Shown here: positions 16,601 to 26,433 of the stretch, in pieces
How the letters are laid out: each line of letters starts with the position of its first letter
Position numbering within the stretch: position 1 is the first letter of the stretch
Origin: DASRQK01 sp040392005
Lineage (GTDB): Bacteria > Bacteroidota > Bacteroidia > Sphingobacteriales > Sphingobacteriaceae
DNA length: 64,000 bases
Assembly: GCA_040392005.1 (NCBI GenBank)
Contig: JBEBWT010000006.1
Location: 18,835-82,834, forward strand
Direction: 5' to 3'
Notes under the pieces: model-generated
The model's database searches: none
What the model was told of the DNA's origin: nothing
Seen by the model: only the letters and a program-made list of their open reading frames with translations
Translations under genes and position numbers: made by a program

Positions 16601-17788
16601 TTAGACCAACCTGGCTACAAACAGCGTGTCGGCACGATCGTGATAGCCGGTGATGTATTCCATGGCTTCAGCGTGGAGGCCGGTTTGTTGGCAGATATTC
16701 GAGACAACTTCCTCATTCTCCATGGCAAAGACGGAGCAGGTAATATAAAAAAGTGGCTTTCCGGGTTTGAGATGGCGGACAACCCCGGCGGCAATGGATT
16801 TTTGTAATTCTGCAAATTCAGTGATCGCCGGTTCCCCGAAGGAAAGTAGCATCTCCGGGGTGCGGCCCCAGGTACCCGAACCGGTACAGGGCGCATCCAG
16901 CAGGATTCCATCGAACTGTTCATCACCCAATACAGGTGCAGTATCTTTTGTCAGGTCGATTATTTTCCGGCGGTATCCGCGGATGCCGGCTGCTTCAAAG
17001 CGTTCGTCCAGATTGCGGAGGATACTGGGGCGTATATCCGACACCAGTAATTGGATGCCCGGGAAACGATCCATGAGCATCAATGACTTTCCTCCTGCCC
17101 CGCTGCAGGCATCCCACCAGCTTTCCCCTTTCTGTGCGGATACTTTGTCCATACTACGTTGCGAGGACAGATCCTGCACCTCTATCAGTCCTTTCAAGCC
17201 CGGGATCTGTTCAAGAGAGGTGCTGTTGGGAAGAGCAAGGGCCGTTTCCCCTATTCTCCTGTAAGCAATGGCATGTTTATCCAGCAAAGTCAATATCCTG
17301 TTCTCCTGCCCGCGCCGCATCCTCAAAAATAAGTCCGGCTGGATAAAGAATTGTCTGATAAATACCTGCCTGTCGATCAAGGGAGAGATATAATCCAATA
17401 ACGGAAAAACATCCACCATGCGAAAAGAAGTGGTAGTCTCGAGCAGATTGATTTTCTCATCCAATCCCATCTGTATGTGCTCATTCAGTCCGGGATTTTC
17501 CGACTGTACCAGCAAACTTTCAGTGGTGCAGAGAAACTCGGCCAATACCAGCCGGTCTATGATTTCCAGTTCTTTAGCTGCATTTCCAAGACGGAAATAA
17601 TGGTAAAGCATACGAGAAACGGCCTTCCGGTCTTTGGAGCCCATTTGCTTATTTTCTTTGAAAAAACCGGTGAGAAACCGGGATAAAGGTTCGCCGGGTA
17701 CATAAGCCTCCAGAGCCTTCAAAAAGGAGCGGAAATGCTGATAAACCCGGCCGTTCTTAGGCTCAATTGGATCGGATGAAGCTGCCAT
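16601..17788 (-). CDS. RsmB/NOP-family RNA 5-cytosine methyltransferase
   Basis: 395 residues with an N-terminal NusB/RsmB-like helical part and a C-terminal SAM-dependent Rossmann domain. Motifs: DACSGAGGKSLMLMDRFPG (SAM binding), VSDIRPSILRNL, then the two family cysteines in DAPCTGSGTWGRTPEM (catalytic) and YITCSVFAMENEEVV. The family methylates C5 of cytosine in rRNA (RsmB/Fmu) or tRNA. The start at 17788 overlaps by 26 bp the end of the upstream lipoprotein gene, so the two are translationally linked and probably in one operon with guaA. Confidence 0.9.
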   Translation of the reverse strand: MAASSDPIEPKNGRVYQHFRSFLKALEAYVPGEPLSRFLTGFFKENKQMGSKDRKAVSRMLYHYFRLGNAAKELEIIDRLVLAEFLCTTESLLVQSENPGLNEHIQMGLDEKINLLETTTSFRMVDVFPLLDYISPLIDRQVFIRQFFIQPDLFLRMRRGQENRILTLLDKHAIAYRRIGETALALPNSTSLEQIPGLKGLIEVQDLSSQRSMDKVSAQKGESWWDACSGAGGKSLMLMDRFPGIQLLVSDIRPSILRNLDERFEAAGIRGYRRKIIDLTKDTAPVLGDEQFDGILLDAPCTGSGTWGRTPEMLLSFGEPAITEFAELQKSIAAGVVRHLKPGKPLFYITCSVFAMENEEVVSNICQQTGLHAEAMEYITGYHDRADTLFVARLV

Positions 17789-18989
17789 TATTATATTTTA
17801 AGAAATGGATGGCATGATTGACATAGCCCCAACGGGGATTGTATTCAAACTCAAAATCATTGTGCAGCCCCTGATAAGTCGCATCCAGCAGATGTTTGCT
17901 GTAATCTTTGCCGTATCTGGACAATAATTCACCAAAATAACGCCCTGTATCATAGCCTTTATAAGCAAATTCGGTCGGCGCCACCTCAAATTCCTCCCGG
18001 TATTGCTGATTGAAATCCCGGACAGTGGTCAGCCGGGGATCAATATAATAAGACGAAGAGATCATGGTTTGCAGGGATTCCAGTCCATCTGCTTCCTCAA
18101 AACTCATTTTCGCCCAGGTCGGATGCCCGAAAAGCTGCACCCGGTGGCCATTCATATCCCGTAAAGCATGCAATTGATTGAAAATGGAAACCAGTCTGAA
18201 ACGATTGGTTGAACCGCAAACGATCAGGTTGTTGCCATTCAGCCGTACCCGTTCAAGCAGGCGTTCTTCACTATCGACCTGGTGAATGGGAATCGAGCGG
18301 TCCAGCAACTGCAATTCGGCCCGGAGCGCCGGCAGAAATTGCTGGCTGGACGCTTCTTCACTCTCGTATAATATCACCACATCCCCCGAACGGTAAATAC
18401 CCTTTAGGTGCTTGGCCAGTGCCTTCACATGGGTAGTAATGGGTGAAGTAATGGAAATCAGATTGGGTTGATTGAATTCGGAAGGCATGGTAGCCGCCAG
18501 GGGTGAAACCTGCAATACTTTAGCAGGGTCTATACCGGATGCCTGCGCAAAAGCCTTGATTTCTTTCGGATAAACAGGTCCTACGATCAATGCGGCTTCC
18601 TTTACACCGGCAGATGCCGCCAATCGGGAGACTTCCTGTTCATTGTCCCGGCTGTCCAGCACCTCCAGCTTGAAATAACCTCCCCGACCTGCCGATTTTT
18701 CAAGCCCCAACTGAAACCCCTGCAAAAAATCGAGCGCCAGTGCGGCCCGCTGTATATCGGCCTGTGTCGGATTCGACCCGTTAGAACGATTGAGCTGAAA
18801 CGGTAGCAACAGGGCAATTTGTTGCACTTCTCTGCTGACCGCCGCCTCTACCCTTTCCTCTTCTACTGTTTCTTCCGGAGTCCGTGCCTGCTCGGTATTG
18901 GTTTCAATTACCCGGACCCGTGGCGTACAGGCCACCACCATCGAAAGCGCACCCAATAAAAAAAGACTTCGCAAAAAAAGATTCCTCAC
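17763..18989 (-). CDS. Periplasmic-binding-fold lipoprotein (LppC/ABC-receptor-like)
   Basis: About 409 residues. I prefer the GTG at 18989, 4 nt after the guaA stop, because it opens directly on a lipoprotein signal (RNLFLRSLFLLGALSMVVAC); an ATG at 19046 would overlap guaA by 53 bp and prepend an unlikely leader. The mature part resembles type I periplasmic binding proteins (QIALLLPFQLN..., ALDFLQGFQLGLE, LIVGPVYPKEIKAFA), as in LppC-type penicillin-binding-protein activators and branched-chain amino-acid receptors. No transporter genes are adjacent, so an envelope-regulatory role is as likely as solute capture. Function unproven. Confidence 0.8.
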   Translation of the reverse strand: MRNLFLRSLFLLGALSMVVACTPRVRVIETNTEQARTPEETVEEERVEAAVSREVQQIALLLPFQLNRSNGSNPTQADIQRAALALDFLQGFQLGLEKSAGRGGYFKLEVLDSRDNEQEVSRLAASAGVKEAALIVGPVYPKEIKAFAQASGIDPAKVLQVSPLAATMPSEFNQPNLISITSPITTHVKALAKHLKGIYRSGDVVILYESEEASSQQFLPALRAELQLLDRSIPIHQVDSEERLLERVRLNGNNLIVCGSTNRFRLVSIFNQLHALRDMNGHRVQLFGHPTWAKMSFEEADGLESLQTMISSSYYIDPRLTTVRDFNQQYREEFEVAPTEFAYKGYDTGRYFGELLSRYGKDYSKHLLDATYQGLHNDFEFEYNPRWGYVNHAIHFLKYNNGSFIRSN

Positions 18990-18993
18990 CGGA

Positions 18994-20544
18994 TTATTCC
19001 CATTCAATGGTAGCCGGAGGTTTTGAACTAATGTCATAGACAACACGGTTTATACCTTTTACCTGATTGATAATTTCATTGGAAATCTTGCCCAGCAATT
19101 CATAAGGCAGATGGATCCAGTCCGCTGTCATGCCATCCAGGGACCCGACCGCACGCAGACTCACCACATGCTCATAAGTCCGTTCATCACCCATCACGCC
19201 CACCGAACGTACCGGCAGAAAAATCGTGCCGGCCTGCCAAATCTTATCGTACCAGCCCGATTCACGCAGATTGCGGATATAGATCTCATCCGCTTCCTGC
19301 AAAATACGCACTTTTTCGGCGGTAATGTCTCCCAGAATACGGATGGCCAGCCCCGGTCCGGGGAATGGATGCCTGGACAGAATGGCCGGATCGATCCCCA
19401 GGGAAGCACCGACCCGTCTGACCTCATCCTTAAACAAGGCTTTCAGCGGCTCCACCACTTTCAGCTTCATGAAATCCGGCAGTCCGCCCACATTGTGGTG
19501 GGACTTGATTGTGGCCGAAGGGCCCTTGACCGATACCGATTCGATCACATCCGGATAAATAGTGCCCTGTCCCAGCCAGCGCACCTCCGCACCTGCAAGC
19601 AATTCAGCCTGCACAGCATGCGCCGCTTCATCGAATACATCAATAAAAGAGGCCCCGATGATCTTCCGCTTGGCTTCGGGTTCACTGACCCCGGCCAGTT
19701 GATCGTAAAAACGATCTTTAGCATTTATACCTTTGATATTAAGACCCATATGCTGATATGAGTCAAGTACTTGTTCAAATTCACCCTTGCGCAGCAGCCC
19801 ATGATCCACAAAGATACAGTGCAACCGGTCACCGATGGCCCGGTGCAGCAACACGGCCGCCACCGTCGAATCCACTCCGCCAGAGAGGGCCATGATCACA
19901 TGGTCCCCGCCCAACTCGGTCTTGAGCGCGGCCACTGTGTTCTCTACAAATGAGTCGGGTGTCCAGTCCTGCCGGCAACCACAAATGCCCACCACAAAAT
20001 TGTACAATAGAGTCTTGCCGTCCGTACTGTGTGTCACCTCGGGATGGAACTGGATCCCAAAAGTCTGTGTACCTTTCACCTGATAGGCCGCATACTGCAC
20101 CTTATCCGTGCTGGCGATCACCTCGAAATGCTCCGGGACACGGGCGATGGTATCCGCATGGGACATCCACACCTGTGAATCCGCCGGGACTCCGGCCATC
20201 AGCGGATTGGAATCCCTGACCGTGGACAGATTAGCCCTGCCATATTCCCGGATCTCGGCCGGCAGTACCTCGCCCCCGCTATGCTGTGCGATATACTGCG
20301 CCCCGTAGCAGACTCCCAGCAAAGGAAAGCGCTGTTGCAGATCCGTGAAATCAATCTGCGGCGCATCCGCCTGTCTCACCGAATACGGACTGCCGGAGAG
20401 GATTACCCCCCTTACATCGCTGTCCCAGTCGGGCAGATGATTGAATGGATGGATTTCACAATAAACGTTGAGCTCCCTCACCCGTCTGGCGATCAGTTGC
20501 GTATATTGGGAACCAAAATCAAGGATAATAATTTTGTCTGGCAT
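18994..20544 (-). CDS. guaA: GMP synthase (glutamine-hydrolysing)
   Basis: 516 residues, standard length. It converts XMP to GMP with glutamine and ATP. N-terminal class I glutaminase: nucleophile C79 in LLGVCYGAQYIA and the His-Glu of FHPEVTHS. The ATP-pyrophosphatase domain starts with ALSGGVDSTVAAVLL, and the C-terminal dimerisation domain ends KPPATIEWE, the usual GuaA end. First gene of a likely guaA-lipoprotein-RNA methyltransferase operon. Its -7 box lies only 4 nt before the ATG. Confidence 0.98.
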   Translation of the reverse strand: MPDKIIILDFGSQYTQLIARRVRELNVYCEIHPFNHLPDWDSDVRGVILSGSPYSVRQADAPQIDFTDLQQRFPLLGVCYGAQYIAQHSGGEVLPAEIREYGRANLSTVRDSNPLMAGVPADSQVWMSHADTIARVPEHFEVIASTDKVQYAAYQVKGTQTFGIQFHPEVTHSTDGKTLLYNFVVGICGCRQDWTPDSFVENTVAALKTELGGDHVIMALSGGVDSTVAAVLLHRAIGDRLHCIFVDHGLLRKGEFEQVLDSYQHMGLNIKGINAKDRFYDQLAGVSEPEAKRKIIGASFIDVFDEAAHAVQAELLAGAEVRWLGQGTIYPDVIESVSVKGPSATIKSHHNVGGLPDFMKLKVVEPLKALFKDEVRRVGASLGIDPAILSRHPFPGPGLAIRILGDITAEKVRILQEADEIYIRNLRESGWYDKIWQAGTIFLPVRSVGVMGDERTYEHVVSLRAVGSLDGMTADWIHLPYELLGKISNEIINQVKGINRVVYDISSKPPATIEWE

Positions 20545-20548
20545 GGGT

Positions 20549-20556
20549 CAAAGGTA
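20549..20556 (-). promoter_or_regulatory. -7 box almost touching the guaA start
   Basis: TACCTTTG on the minus strand fits TAnnTTTG and is separated from the guaA ATG by only ACCC. With a -7-centred box the transcript would begin at or within a few bases of the start codon. Confidence 0.6.
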
Positions 20557-20681
20557 CATATTCACGCGGAAATTTTCAGGGTAAAATCAGGACAAATTGA
20601 AAATCGCCGGACTTTTGTATGTGAAATGTAATAATATGCATCAGACAGGTCGAAAAGGCACAAAATCTCCTGCCAAAACCC

Positions 20682-20689
20682 TATATTTG
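20682..20689 (+). promoter_or_regulatory. Candidate -7 promoter box of the photolyase gene
   Basis: TATATTTG matches TAnnTTTG and ends 46 nt before the ATG at 20736. Confidence 0.5.
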
Positions 20690-20735
20690 GACATTTAGGT
20701 CCTTTTAAGGAAATTTTAATTTTTTGACAATATCA

Positions 20736-21986
20736 ATGAGCGGAGTGAACGGAAGAACAATTTTGGTTTGGTTCAGGAATGATTTGCGTACGCATGACAA
20801 TGAAATGCTGGTGCGTGCGCTGGAGAATGGAAATCAGATCGTCCCGGTTTATTGTTTTGATCCCCGCCATTTTGCCGGAACCGTCTATGGCAACCGCAAA
20901 ACGGGTGTCCTTCGGGCAGAATTTATCCGACGCAATGTCCAGTCCCTGCGGGAGCAATTTCGCCGGGCCGGAGGAGACCTGCTGGTCGCTTTCGGAGAGC
21001 CCCAGCAGTTGCTTCCGGAGCTTTGCCGCACCTTGAAGGTGGACGAAGTCTATCACCACCGGGAAGTGGCCTTTGAAGAAACCCAGGTATCGGCCAATGT
21101 GGAGGCGGCTCTATGGAAGCAACAGATCAACCTGCGCCATTTTATAGGCCACACCCTCTACCACAAAGAAGACCTGCCGTTCCCGATCCGGGATATACCC
21201 AATAATTTTACCCAATTCCGCAAAAAAGCAGAACGGGAAAGCAGTGTGCGGCCGCAATTTCCAAAACCGGAACAGGTGAACTTCAAATCTGGATTGCCCG
21301 AAACCACCCTACCCTCTTTACGGGAACTCGGGTTTTCAGAAGAAGACATCCTGTTGGCGGAAAATCTGGAATTACAAGGCGGTGAAGAAGCTGCATTTGA
21401 AATCCTGCATGAATTTCTCCGCCAGGCCGATCAGCCGGGTCACGCCGATCAAGCGGAAAAAGAGAGCCACATATCTCCCTATGTGAGTTGCGGGGCCTTG
21501 TCACCCAATACACTTTACCATGCCCTGATCGAAGCCGCACAGGAGAATCCAGACTCCAAAAAACAACTGGATCCGCAGCTTGCCAAACTGATGTGGAGGG
21601 ATTATTACCGGTTTATGTTCAAGAAACATGGCAACCGCTTTTTCAAATCGGAGGGTCTGACCGGGGAAGCCCCGGAGATACAGGCGGGTGCAGACAGCAG
21701 CATGGAACAATGGAAGAACGGACAGACCGGCGAAGCGTTGATCGACGAGGCAATGGTCCAATTGAATGAAACCGGTCTGATCACCGATCAGCTGCGACAG
21801 GTGGCCGCCAGTTTTCTGGTGCACAACCTCAAAGGAGATTGGTTGGCGGGGGCTGCCTGGTTCGAGGAAAAATTACTGGATTACAATCCCTGCAACAATT
21901 ATGGCGACTGGGCACATATTGCCGGTGTAGGATCCAGCGCAAAGGAGAACAAACCCCTTGATCTCCAAAAGATTCTGGCCCTGTAA
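20736..21986 (+). CDS. DASH-type cryptochrome / photolyase
   Basis: 416 residues from the ATG at 20736 (an upstream TTG at 20724 would add four residues). N-terminal alpha/beta domain ILVWFRNDLRTHDNEML for the antenna pigment, and a C-terminal FAD-binding helical domain with LMWRDYYRFMFKKHG, VAASFLVHNLKGDWLAGAAWFEEKLLDYNPCNNYGDWAHIAGVGSS. The NYGDWxxIAGVG ending is characteristic of the DASH group, which repairs cyclobutane dimers mainly in single-stranded DNA. It is slightly shorter than many DASH proteins because the tail after AGVG is brief. Transcribed alone, divergent from guaA. Confidence 0.9.
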   Translation: MSGVNGRTILVWFRNDLRTHDNEMLVRALENGNQIVPVYCFDPRHFAGTVYGNRKTGVLRAEFIRRNVQSLREQFRRAGGDLLVAFGEPQQLLPELCRTLKVDEVYHHREVAFEETQVSANVEAALWKQQINLRHFIGHTLYHKEDLPFPIRDIPNNFTQFRKKAERESSVRPQFPKPEQVNFKSGLPETTLPSLRELGFSEEDILLAENLELQGGEEAAFEILHEFLRQADQPGHADQAEKESHISPYVSCGALSPNTLYHALIEAAQENPDSKKQLDPQLAKLMWRDYYRFMFKKHGNRFFKSEGLTGEAPEIQAGADSSMEQWKNGQTGEALIDEAMVQLNETGLITDQLRQVAASFLVHNLKGDWLAGAAWFEEKLLDYNPCNNYGDWAHIAGVGSSAKENKPLDLQKILAL

Positions 21987-22074
21987 TGAACGGGGGTCCC
22001 TCCCCTTTCCGGCAACGCAGCCTACAACCCGGTGCAGCAGGCATCAAATGGGTTTAAAATTGCTTGACATTGCA

Positions 22075-22104
22075 TTGGTAAACTCATTATAATTCCTAAC
22101 TTTG
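22075..22104 (+). promoter_or_regulatory. sucA promoter (TTG-N19-TAACTTTG)
   Basis: TTG at 22075-22077 and TAACTTTG at 22097-22104 are separated by 19 nt, the canonical Bacteroidota -33/-7 arrangement. Transcription should start about 22108, leaving a leader of about 65 nt that contains a 19-bp tandem repeat. Confidence 0.7.
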
Positions 22105-22119
22105 ACGCAATTATAGTAA

Positions 22120-22157
22120 TATTCGATACAATCATAAATATTTGATACAATCATAGA
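22120..22157 (+). repeat. Two tandem 19-bp repeats in the sucA leader
   Basis: The units 22120-22138 and 22139-22157 share TATTYGATACAATCATA and differ at only two positions (C/T early and A/G near the end). They lie downstream of the predicted transcription start and 15 nt before the ATG, so they could be paired operator sites or RNA elements. Confidence 0.75.
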
Positions 22158-22172
22158 ATTTTTTAGACAACA

Positions 22173-24914
22173 ATGGATAAACTTTCTTATTTGAGCAATG
22201 CGGATTCAGAATATGTGGACTCGCTTTACCAGTCATACCTGGAGGATCCGGAGTCGGTGGATTTTGGCTGGCAGAAGTTTTTTGAGGGCTTTGATTTTGG
22301 CCAGCAATTCGCAGAGGTTGGGGATCCGGGGAGCCATAGCACCCCTGAACATGTGCTGAAGGAAATCAATGTGCTGAATATGATCAACGGGTACCGGGAC
22401 CGGGGACATTTGTTCACCGCCACCAACCCCGTACGGGAACGCCGGAAATACTTTCCGGGCAAGGAACTGGAAACCTTTGGGTTTACCGAAGCCGATCTGG
22501 ACACCGTATTCAACGCCGGTGTGGAAGTGGGCCTGGGGCCCGCTAAACTGAGAGACATCCGTCAACTGATCGAAGACACTTATTGCCGCTCCATCGGGGC
22601 CGAATACAAATACATCCGCAACCCCGAAAAGATCAAATGGTTGCAGGAGCGTATGGAAAGCGAGCGCAACACACCCAATTTCCCGATCGAGAAAAAGAAA
22701 CGCATCCTAAAAAAACTGAACGAGGCCGTAGTCTTCGAAAATTTCCTGGGCACAAAATTTCTGGGACAGAAACGATTCTCCCTGGAAGGAGCAGAAAGTC
22801 TGATCCCGGCACTGGATTCGGTCATTTCCAAAGGTGCCGACATTGGTATCCAGGAATTTGTAATCGGCATGGCCCACCGTGGCCGTCTGAACGTATTGAC
22901 TAATATCCTCGGCAAGTCCTATGAAAGTATTTTTTCCGAGTTTGAAGGCAAGACCAATATAGAAGATCCGGAGCAGGACTTCGGTGGAGATGTCAAGTAC
23001 CATCTTGGTTATTCTACCGATATCAAAACCGAAGATGGCAAGGAAGTGCATCTCAGTCTGGTACCCAACCCTTCCCACCTGGAAACCGTGGATCCGGTGG
23101 TAGAAGGGATTGTCCGCTCCAAGATTGACATAAAATATGATGGGGATTCTTCCAAAATTGCCCCGATCCTGATCCACGGTGATGCAGCGGTCGCCGGACA
23201 GGGGATTGTCTATGAAGTGATCCAGATGTCCAAGCTGGAGGGTTACCGTACGGGTGGCACCATCCATATCGTGGTCAATAACCAGGTCGGTTTTACCACC
23301 AATTTCAAGGATGCCCGTTCATCCACCTATTGTACGGACATTGCCAAAGTCACTCTTTCACCCGTATTCCATGTAAACGGAGACGATGTGGAGGCATTGG
23401 TCTATGCGATCAATCTGGCCGTGGAATACCGTCAGCGGTACCATATGGACGTGTATATTGATCTACTGTGTTATCGCCGTTACGGACATAATGAAGCGGA
23501 CGAGCCGAAATTCACCCAGCCCCTGCTGTACAAGGCAATCGAAAAGCACGCCAATCCACGGGAAATATACAACCAGAAACTACTTGATGCTGGCAGTGTG
23601 GATGCCAGTCTGGCAAAGGAAATGGAAAAGGACTTCCGCCAATTGCTGCAGGACAGGTTGGATGATTCGAAGAATGATGAAGGAATTTCCAGTGACAACC
23701 CCATGTATTCGGGTGCCTGGCAAGGATTGAAAAAAGCGAAGTACGAGAATATTTTCGCACCCGTCAATACCAGTGTGAGCGAGAAAACATTCCTTTCCCT
23801 GGCCAGAGAGATCAGCACCCTGCCGGCTGATAAAAACTTCTTCCGCAAGATCCAGCGGCTGTTTGACGAAAGGCTCAACATGTCCGAAACCAAGAAATAT
23901 GACTGGGCGATGGGTGAGCTGATGGCTTATGCGACACTGCTGCACGAGGGCAACCGGGTGCGGATCAGCGGTCAGGACGTGGAGCGCGGAACCTTCTCGC
24001 ACCGCCATGCGGTACTGACACTGGAAGAATCCATTCAGGAATACATCCCCCTGCGGGAAATTCAGGGTGGAGACCGCTTCAATATTTATAACTCCCACCT
24101 CTCGGAATACGGAGTGCTGGGATTTGAGTATGGCTATGCCCTGGCCAATCCTCATGCCCTGACCGTTTGGGAAGCTCAGTTTGGTGATTTCTACAATGGA
24201 GCACAGATCATTGTGGATCAATACATCGCTTCTGCTGAAACCAAATGGAGGCGATCCAACGGGCTGGTGATGTTGCTGCCCCACGGTCTGGAAGGACAGG
24301 GTCCGGAGCACTCTTCGGCACGCATTGAACGCTTCCTGGAGCTTTGTGCCGAAAACAATATGCAGATCGCCAATTGTACCACCCCGGCCAACTTCTTCCA
24401 TATTCTGAGAAGGCAGCTCAAGCGGGATTATCGTAAACCACTGGTCGTGTTTACGCCCAAGAGTCTGCTGCGCCATCCGAAAGTGGTGAGCGATCTGACG
24501 GAATTTACCAAAGGGCAATTCCAGGAGATCATCGATGATCCGGCAGTAAAAGCAGCCGACGTCAAAAGAGTGCTGTTCTGTACCGGAAAGATCTATTACG
24601 ATCTGCTGGAAAAACAGGAAACTGATCAGCGCGGAGATGTGGCCATTGTAAGGGTGGAACAACTCTATCCGACTCCGATGGACAAATTGAGAGCGATCAA
24701 AAACAAGTATAAAAATGCAACAGAATTCTTCTGGGTGCAGGAAGAGCCTGAAAATATGGGGGCCTGGCCGTATATTTGCCGTAAGCTGAGGAACCGCAGC
24801 ATCACACTGGATGTGATTTCCCGTAAGGAAAGCAGCAGCACGGCTACGGGTTATGCCGCCCAGCACCTGATCCAGCAGAAGCATGTGGTCAGCAAGGCTT
24901 TTGGCAATGAATAA
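22173..24914 (+). CDS. sucA: 2-oxoglutarate dehydrogenase E1 component
   Basis: 913 residues, normal for the thiamine-diphosphate-dependent E1 that decarboxylates 2-oxoglutarate. The N-terminus SYLSNADSEYVDSLYQSYLEDPESVDFGWQKFF is the E2-binding segment typical of SucA. FVIGMAHRGRLNVLTNI, GDAAVAGQGIVYEVIQMS and CYRRYGHNEADEPKFTQP are cofactor and active-site blocks; the C-terminal transketolase-like part includes LLPHGLEGQGPEHSSARIERFL. It forms an operon with sucB 48 nt downstream; the E3 gene lpd is about 5 kb away on the other strand. Confidence 0.98.
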   Translation: MDKLSYLSNADSEYVDSLYQSYLEDPESVDFGWQKFFEGFDFGQQFAEVGDPGSHSTPEHVLKEINVLNMINGYRDRGHLFTATNPVRERRKYFPGKELETFGFTEADLDTVFNAGVEVGLGPAKLRDIRQLIEDTYCRSIGAEYKYIRNPEKIKWLQERMESERNTPNFPIEKKKRILKKLNEAVVFENFLGTKFLGQKRFSLEGAESLIPALDSVISKGADIGIQEFVIGMAHRGRLNVLTNILGKSYESIFSEFEGKTNIEDPEQDFGGDVKYHLGYSTDIKTEDGKEVHLSLVPNPSHLETVDPVVEGIVRSKIDIKYDGDSSKIAPILIHGDAAVAGQGIVYEVIQMSKLEGYRTGGTIHIVVNNQVGFTTNFKDARSSTYCTDIAKVTLSPVFHVNGDDVEALVYAINLAVEYRQRYHMDVYIDLLCYRRYGHNEADEPKFTQPLLYKAIEKHANPREIYNQKLLDAGSVDASLAKEMEKDFRQLLQDRLDDSKNDEGISSDNPMYSGAWQGLKKAKYENIFAPVNTSVSEKTFLSLAREISTLPADKNFFRKIQRLFDERLNMSETKKYDWAMGELMAYATLLHEGNRVRISGQDVERGTFSHRHAVLTLEESIQEYIPLREIQGGDRFNIYNSHLSEYGVLGFEYGYALANPHALTVWEAQFGDFYNGAQIIVDQYIASAETKWRRSNGLVMLLPHGLEGQGPEHSSARIERFLELCAENNMQIANCTTPANFFHILRRQLKRDYRKPLVVFTPKSLLRHPKVVSDLTEFTKGQFQEIIDDPAVKAADVKRVLFCTGKIYYDLLEKQETDQRGDVAIVRVEQLYPTPMDKLRAIKNKYKNATEFFWVQEEPENMGAWPYICRKLRNRSITLDVISRKESSSTATGYAAQHLIQQKHVVSKAFGNE

Positions 24915-24962
24915 TGGTCAATGATCAGTTTTTAAATGAATTAAACTACAAATACATAACAT

Positions 24963-26288
24963 ATGAGTGTTGAAATAAAAGTTCCGACCGTCGGGGAATC
25001 AATCAATGAGGTCATACTTGCACAATGGTTGAAGCAGGATGGCGATTATGTAGAAATGGATGAAAATATTGCCGAGCTGGAATCAGATAAGGCGACTTTT
25101 GAGCTGCCTGCCGAAAAAGCCGGAATCCTGCGGATTATCGCACAGGAGGGTGACACCCTGGAAATCGGCGCCTTGTTGGCCACGATTGAAGAGGGTGAAG
25201 CTGCCGGGGCGGGCAAGGCTGCTGATGCAGCTCCGGCTGCGGCAGCTGATGCTGCCGGAAGTGGGACCGCCGGTGACGAAAAAACTGACACCGGTACAGC
25301 AGCGAGTGGTTCTGCAGTTGCAGCCAGTGCTACGGCCTCTCCGTCCAGAGAGGCCACCTATGCTTCGGGTACCGCCTCCCCTGCTGCTGCCAAGATCCTC
25401 CGGGAAAAAGGTGTTGATCCGGCTGCCGTTCAGGGCACGGGCAAGGACGGACGCATCACCAAAGAAGATGCAGAAAAAGTACAGGCAGGAGCTTCTGCTC
25501 AAGCACCGGCAGCATCTGCCGCCAAAACGGCTTCGGCACCTGCTACTGTCCCGTCCAGTGCAGACACCGTTGCAGCCGCTCCCGGCAGCCGCAATGAGCG
25601 CCGCACCAAAATGTCTTCCCTGCGCAAAACCGTTTCAAAAAGGCTGGTGGCCGTCAAAAACGAAACCGCTATGCTGACTACCTTCAACGAGGTCAATATG
25701 CAGCCCATCATGGATCTCCGTGCCAAATACAAAGACCTGTTCAAAGAGAAACATGGTGTGGGTCTGGGCTTTATGTCCTTCTTTACTAAAGCGGTCACTA
25801 CTGCACTGAAAGAATGGCCGGGAGTCAATGCCCGCATTGACGGTGACGAAATCGTCTATCATGATTATGCAGATATATCCATTGCAGTATCCGCACCCAA
25901 AGGACTGGTAGTACCGGTGATCCGCAATGCGGAAAGCATGTCACTGCACGAAATCGAGAAAAAAATCATCGAATTGGCCACCAAAGCCCGTGACAACAAA
26001 CTGACCATCGAAGAAATGACCGGCGGCACCTATACCATCACCAATGGTGGGATTTTTGGGTCCATGATGTCCACTCCGATTATCAATGCCCCACAATCCG
26101 CGATCCTGGGTATGCACAATATCATCCAGCGGCCGGTGGCCGAAAATGGTCAGGTCGTGATCCGCCCGATGATGTACATTGCTATGTCCTATGACCACCG
26201 CATCATTGACGGCCGTGAATCTGTGGGCTTTGTAGTCCGGGTCAAGCAATTGCTGGAAGATCCTGCAAGATTGTTGCTGGAGGTCTAA
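24963..26288 (+). CDS. sucB: 2-oxoglutarate dehydrogenase E2 (dihydrolipoyl succinyltransferase)
   Basis: 441 residues: one lipoyl domain (1-75) with the lipoylated Lys in LESDKATFELPA, a long Ala/Pro/Gly-rich flexible linker (about 76-125), a peripheral E3-binding domain (ASPAAAKILREKGVDPAAVQGTGKDGRITKEDA), a second Ala-rich linker and the catalytic core from about 210, with the active-site block MSYDHRIIDGRESVGFVVRVK and the succinyl-specific start RRTKMSSLRKTVSKRLV. It hands succinyl groups to CoA. The SucA-SucB pair and the RRTKMSxLR sequence favour 2-oxoglutarate over pyruvate. Ends before a clear terminator at 26364-26400. Confidence 0.97.
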   Translation: MSVEIKVPTVGESINEVILAQWLKQDGDYVEMDENIAELESDKATFELPAEKAGILRIIAQEGDTLEIGALLATIEEGEAAGAGKAADAAPAAAADAAGSGTAGDEKTDTGTAASGSAVAASATASPSREATYASGTASPAAAKILREKGVDPAAVQGTGKDGRITKEDAEKVQAGASAQAPAASAAKTASAPATVPSSADTVAAAPGSRNERRTKMSSLRKTVSKRLVAVKNETAMLTTFNEVNMQPIMDLRAKYKDLFKEKHGVGLGFMSFFTKAVTTALKEWPGVNARIDGDEIVYHDYADISIAVSAPKGLVVPVIRNAESMSLHEIEKKIIELATKARDNKLTIEEMTGGTYTITNGGIFGSMMSTPIINAPQSAILGMHNIIQRPVAENGQVVIRPMMYIAMSYDHRIIDGRESVGFVVRVKQLLEDPARLLLEV

Positions 26289-26363
26289 AATAAAGATTGC
26301 CCCTGGAAATCTAAAATAAAAGGCTGTCCGGGATCACCCGGAAGTCTGAAGAATAAATGCTTA

Positions 26364-26400
26364 AATCCGCAATCGGTAATCGCCCTTTGCGGATTTTTTT
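26364..26400 (+). terminator. Rho-independent terminator after sucB
   Basis: AATCCGCAA (26364-26372) pairs perfectly with TTGCGGATT (26387-26395) and is followed by a T-run, a standard intrinsic terminator. Confidence 0.85.
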
Positions 26401-26433
26401 GTGTTATTGATTTTTTTTTGTTATATTGCTTTG

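Noticed and set aside
23580..24884. 434-codon frame antisense to sucA
   Set aside because: Lies wholly inside the certain sucA gene, composition is low-complexity (many His, Phe, Gln) and shows no domain; a mirror of sucA codon use.
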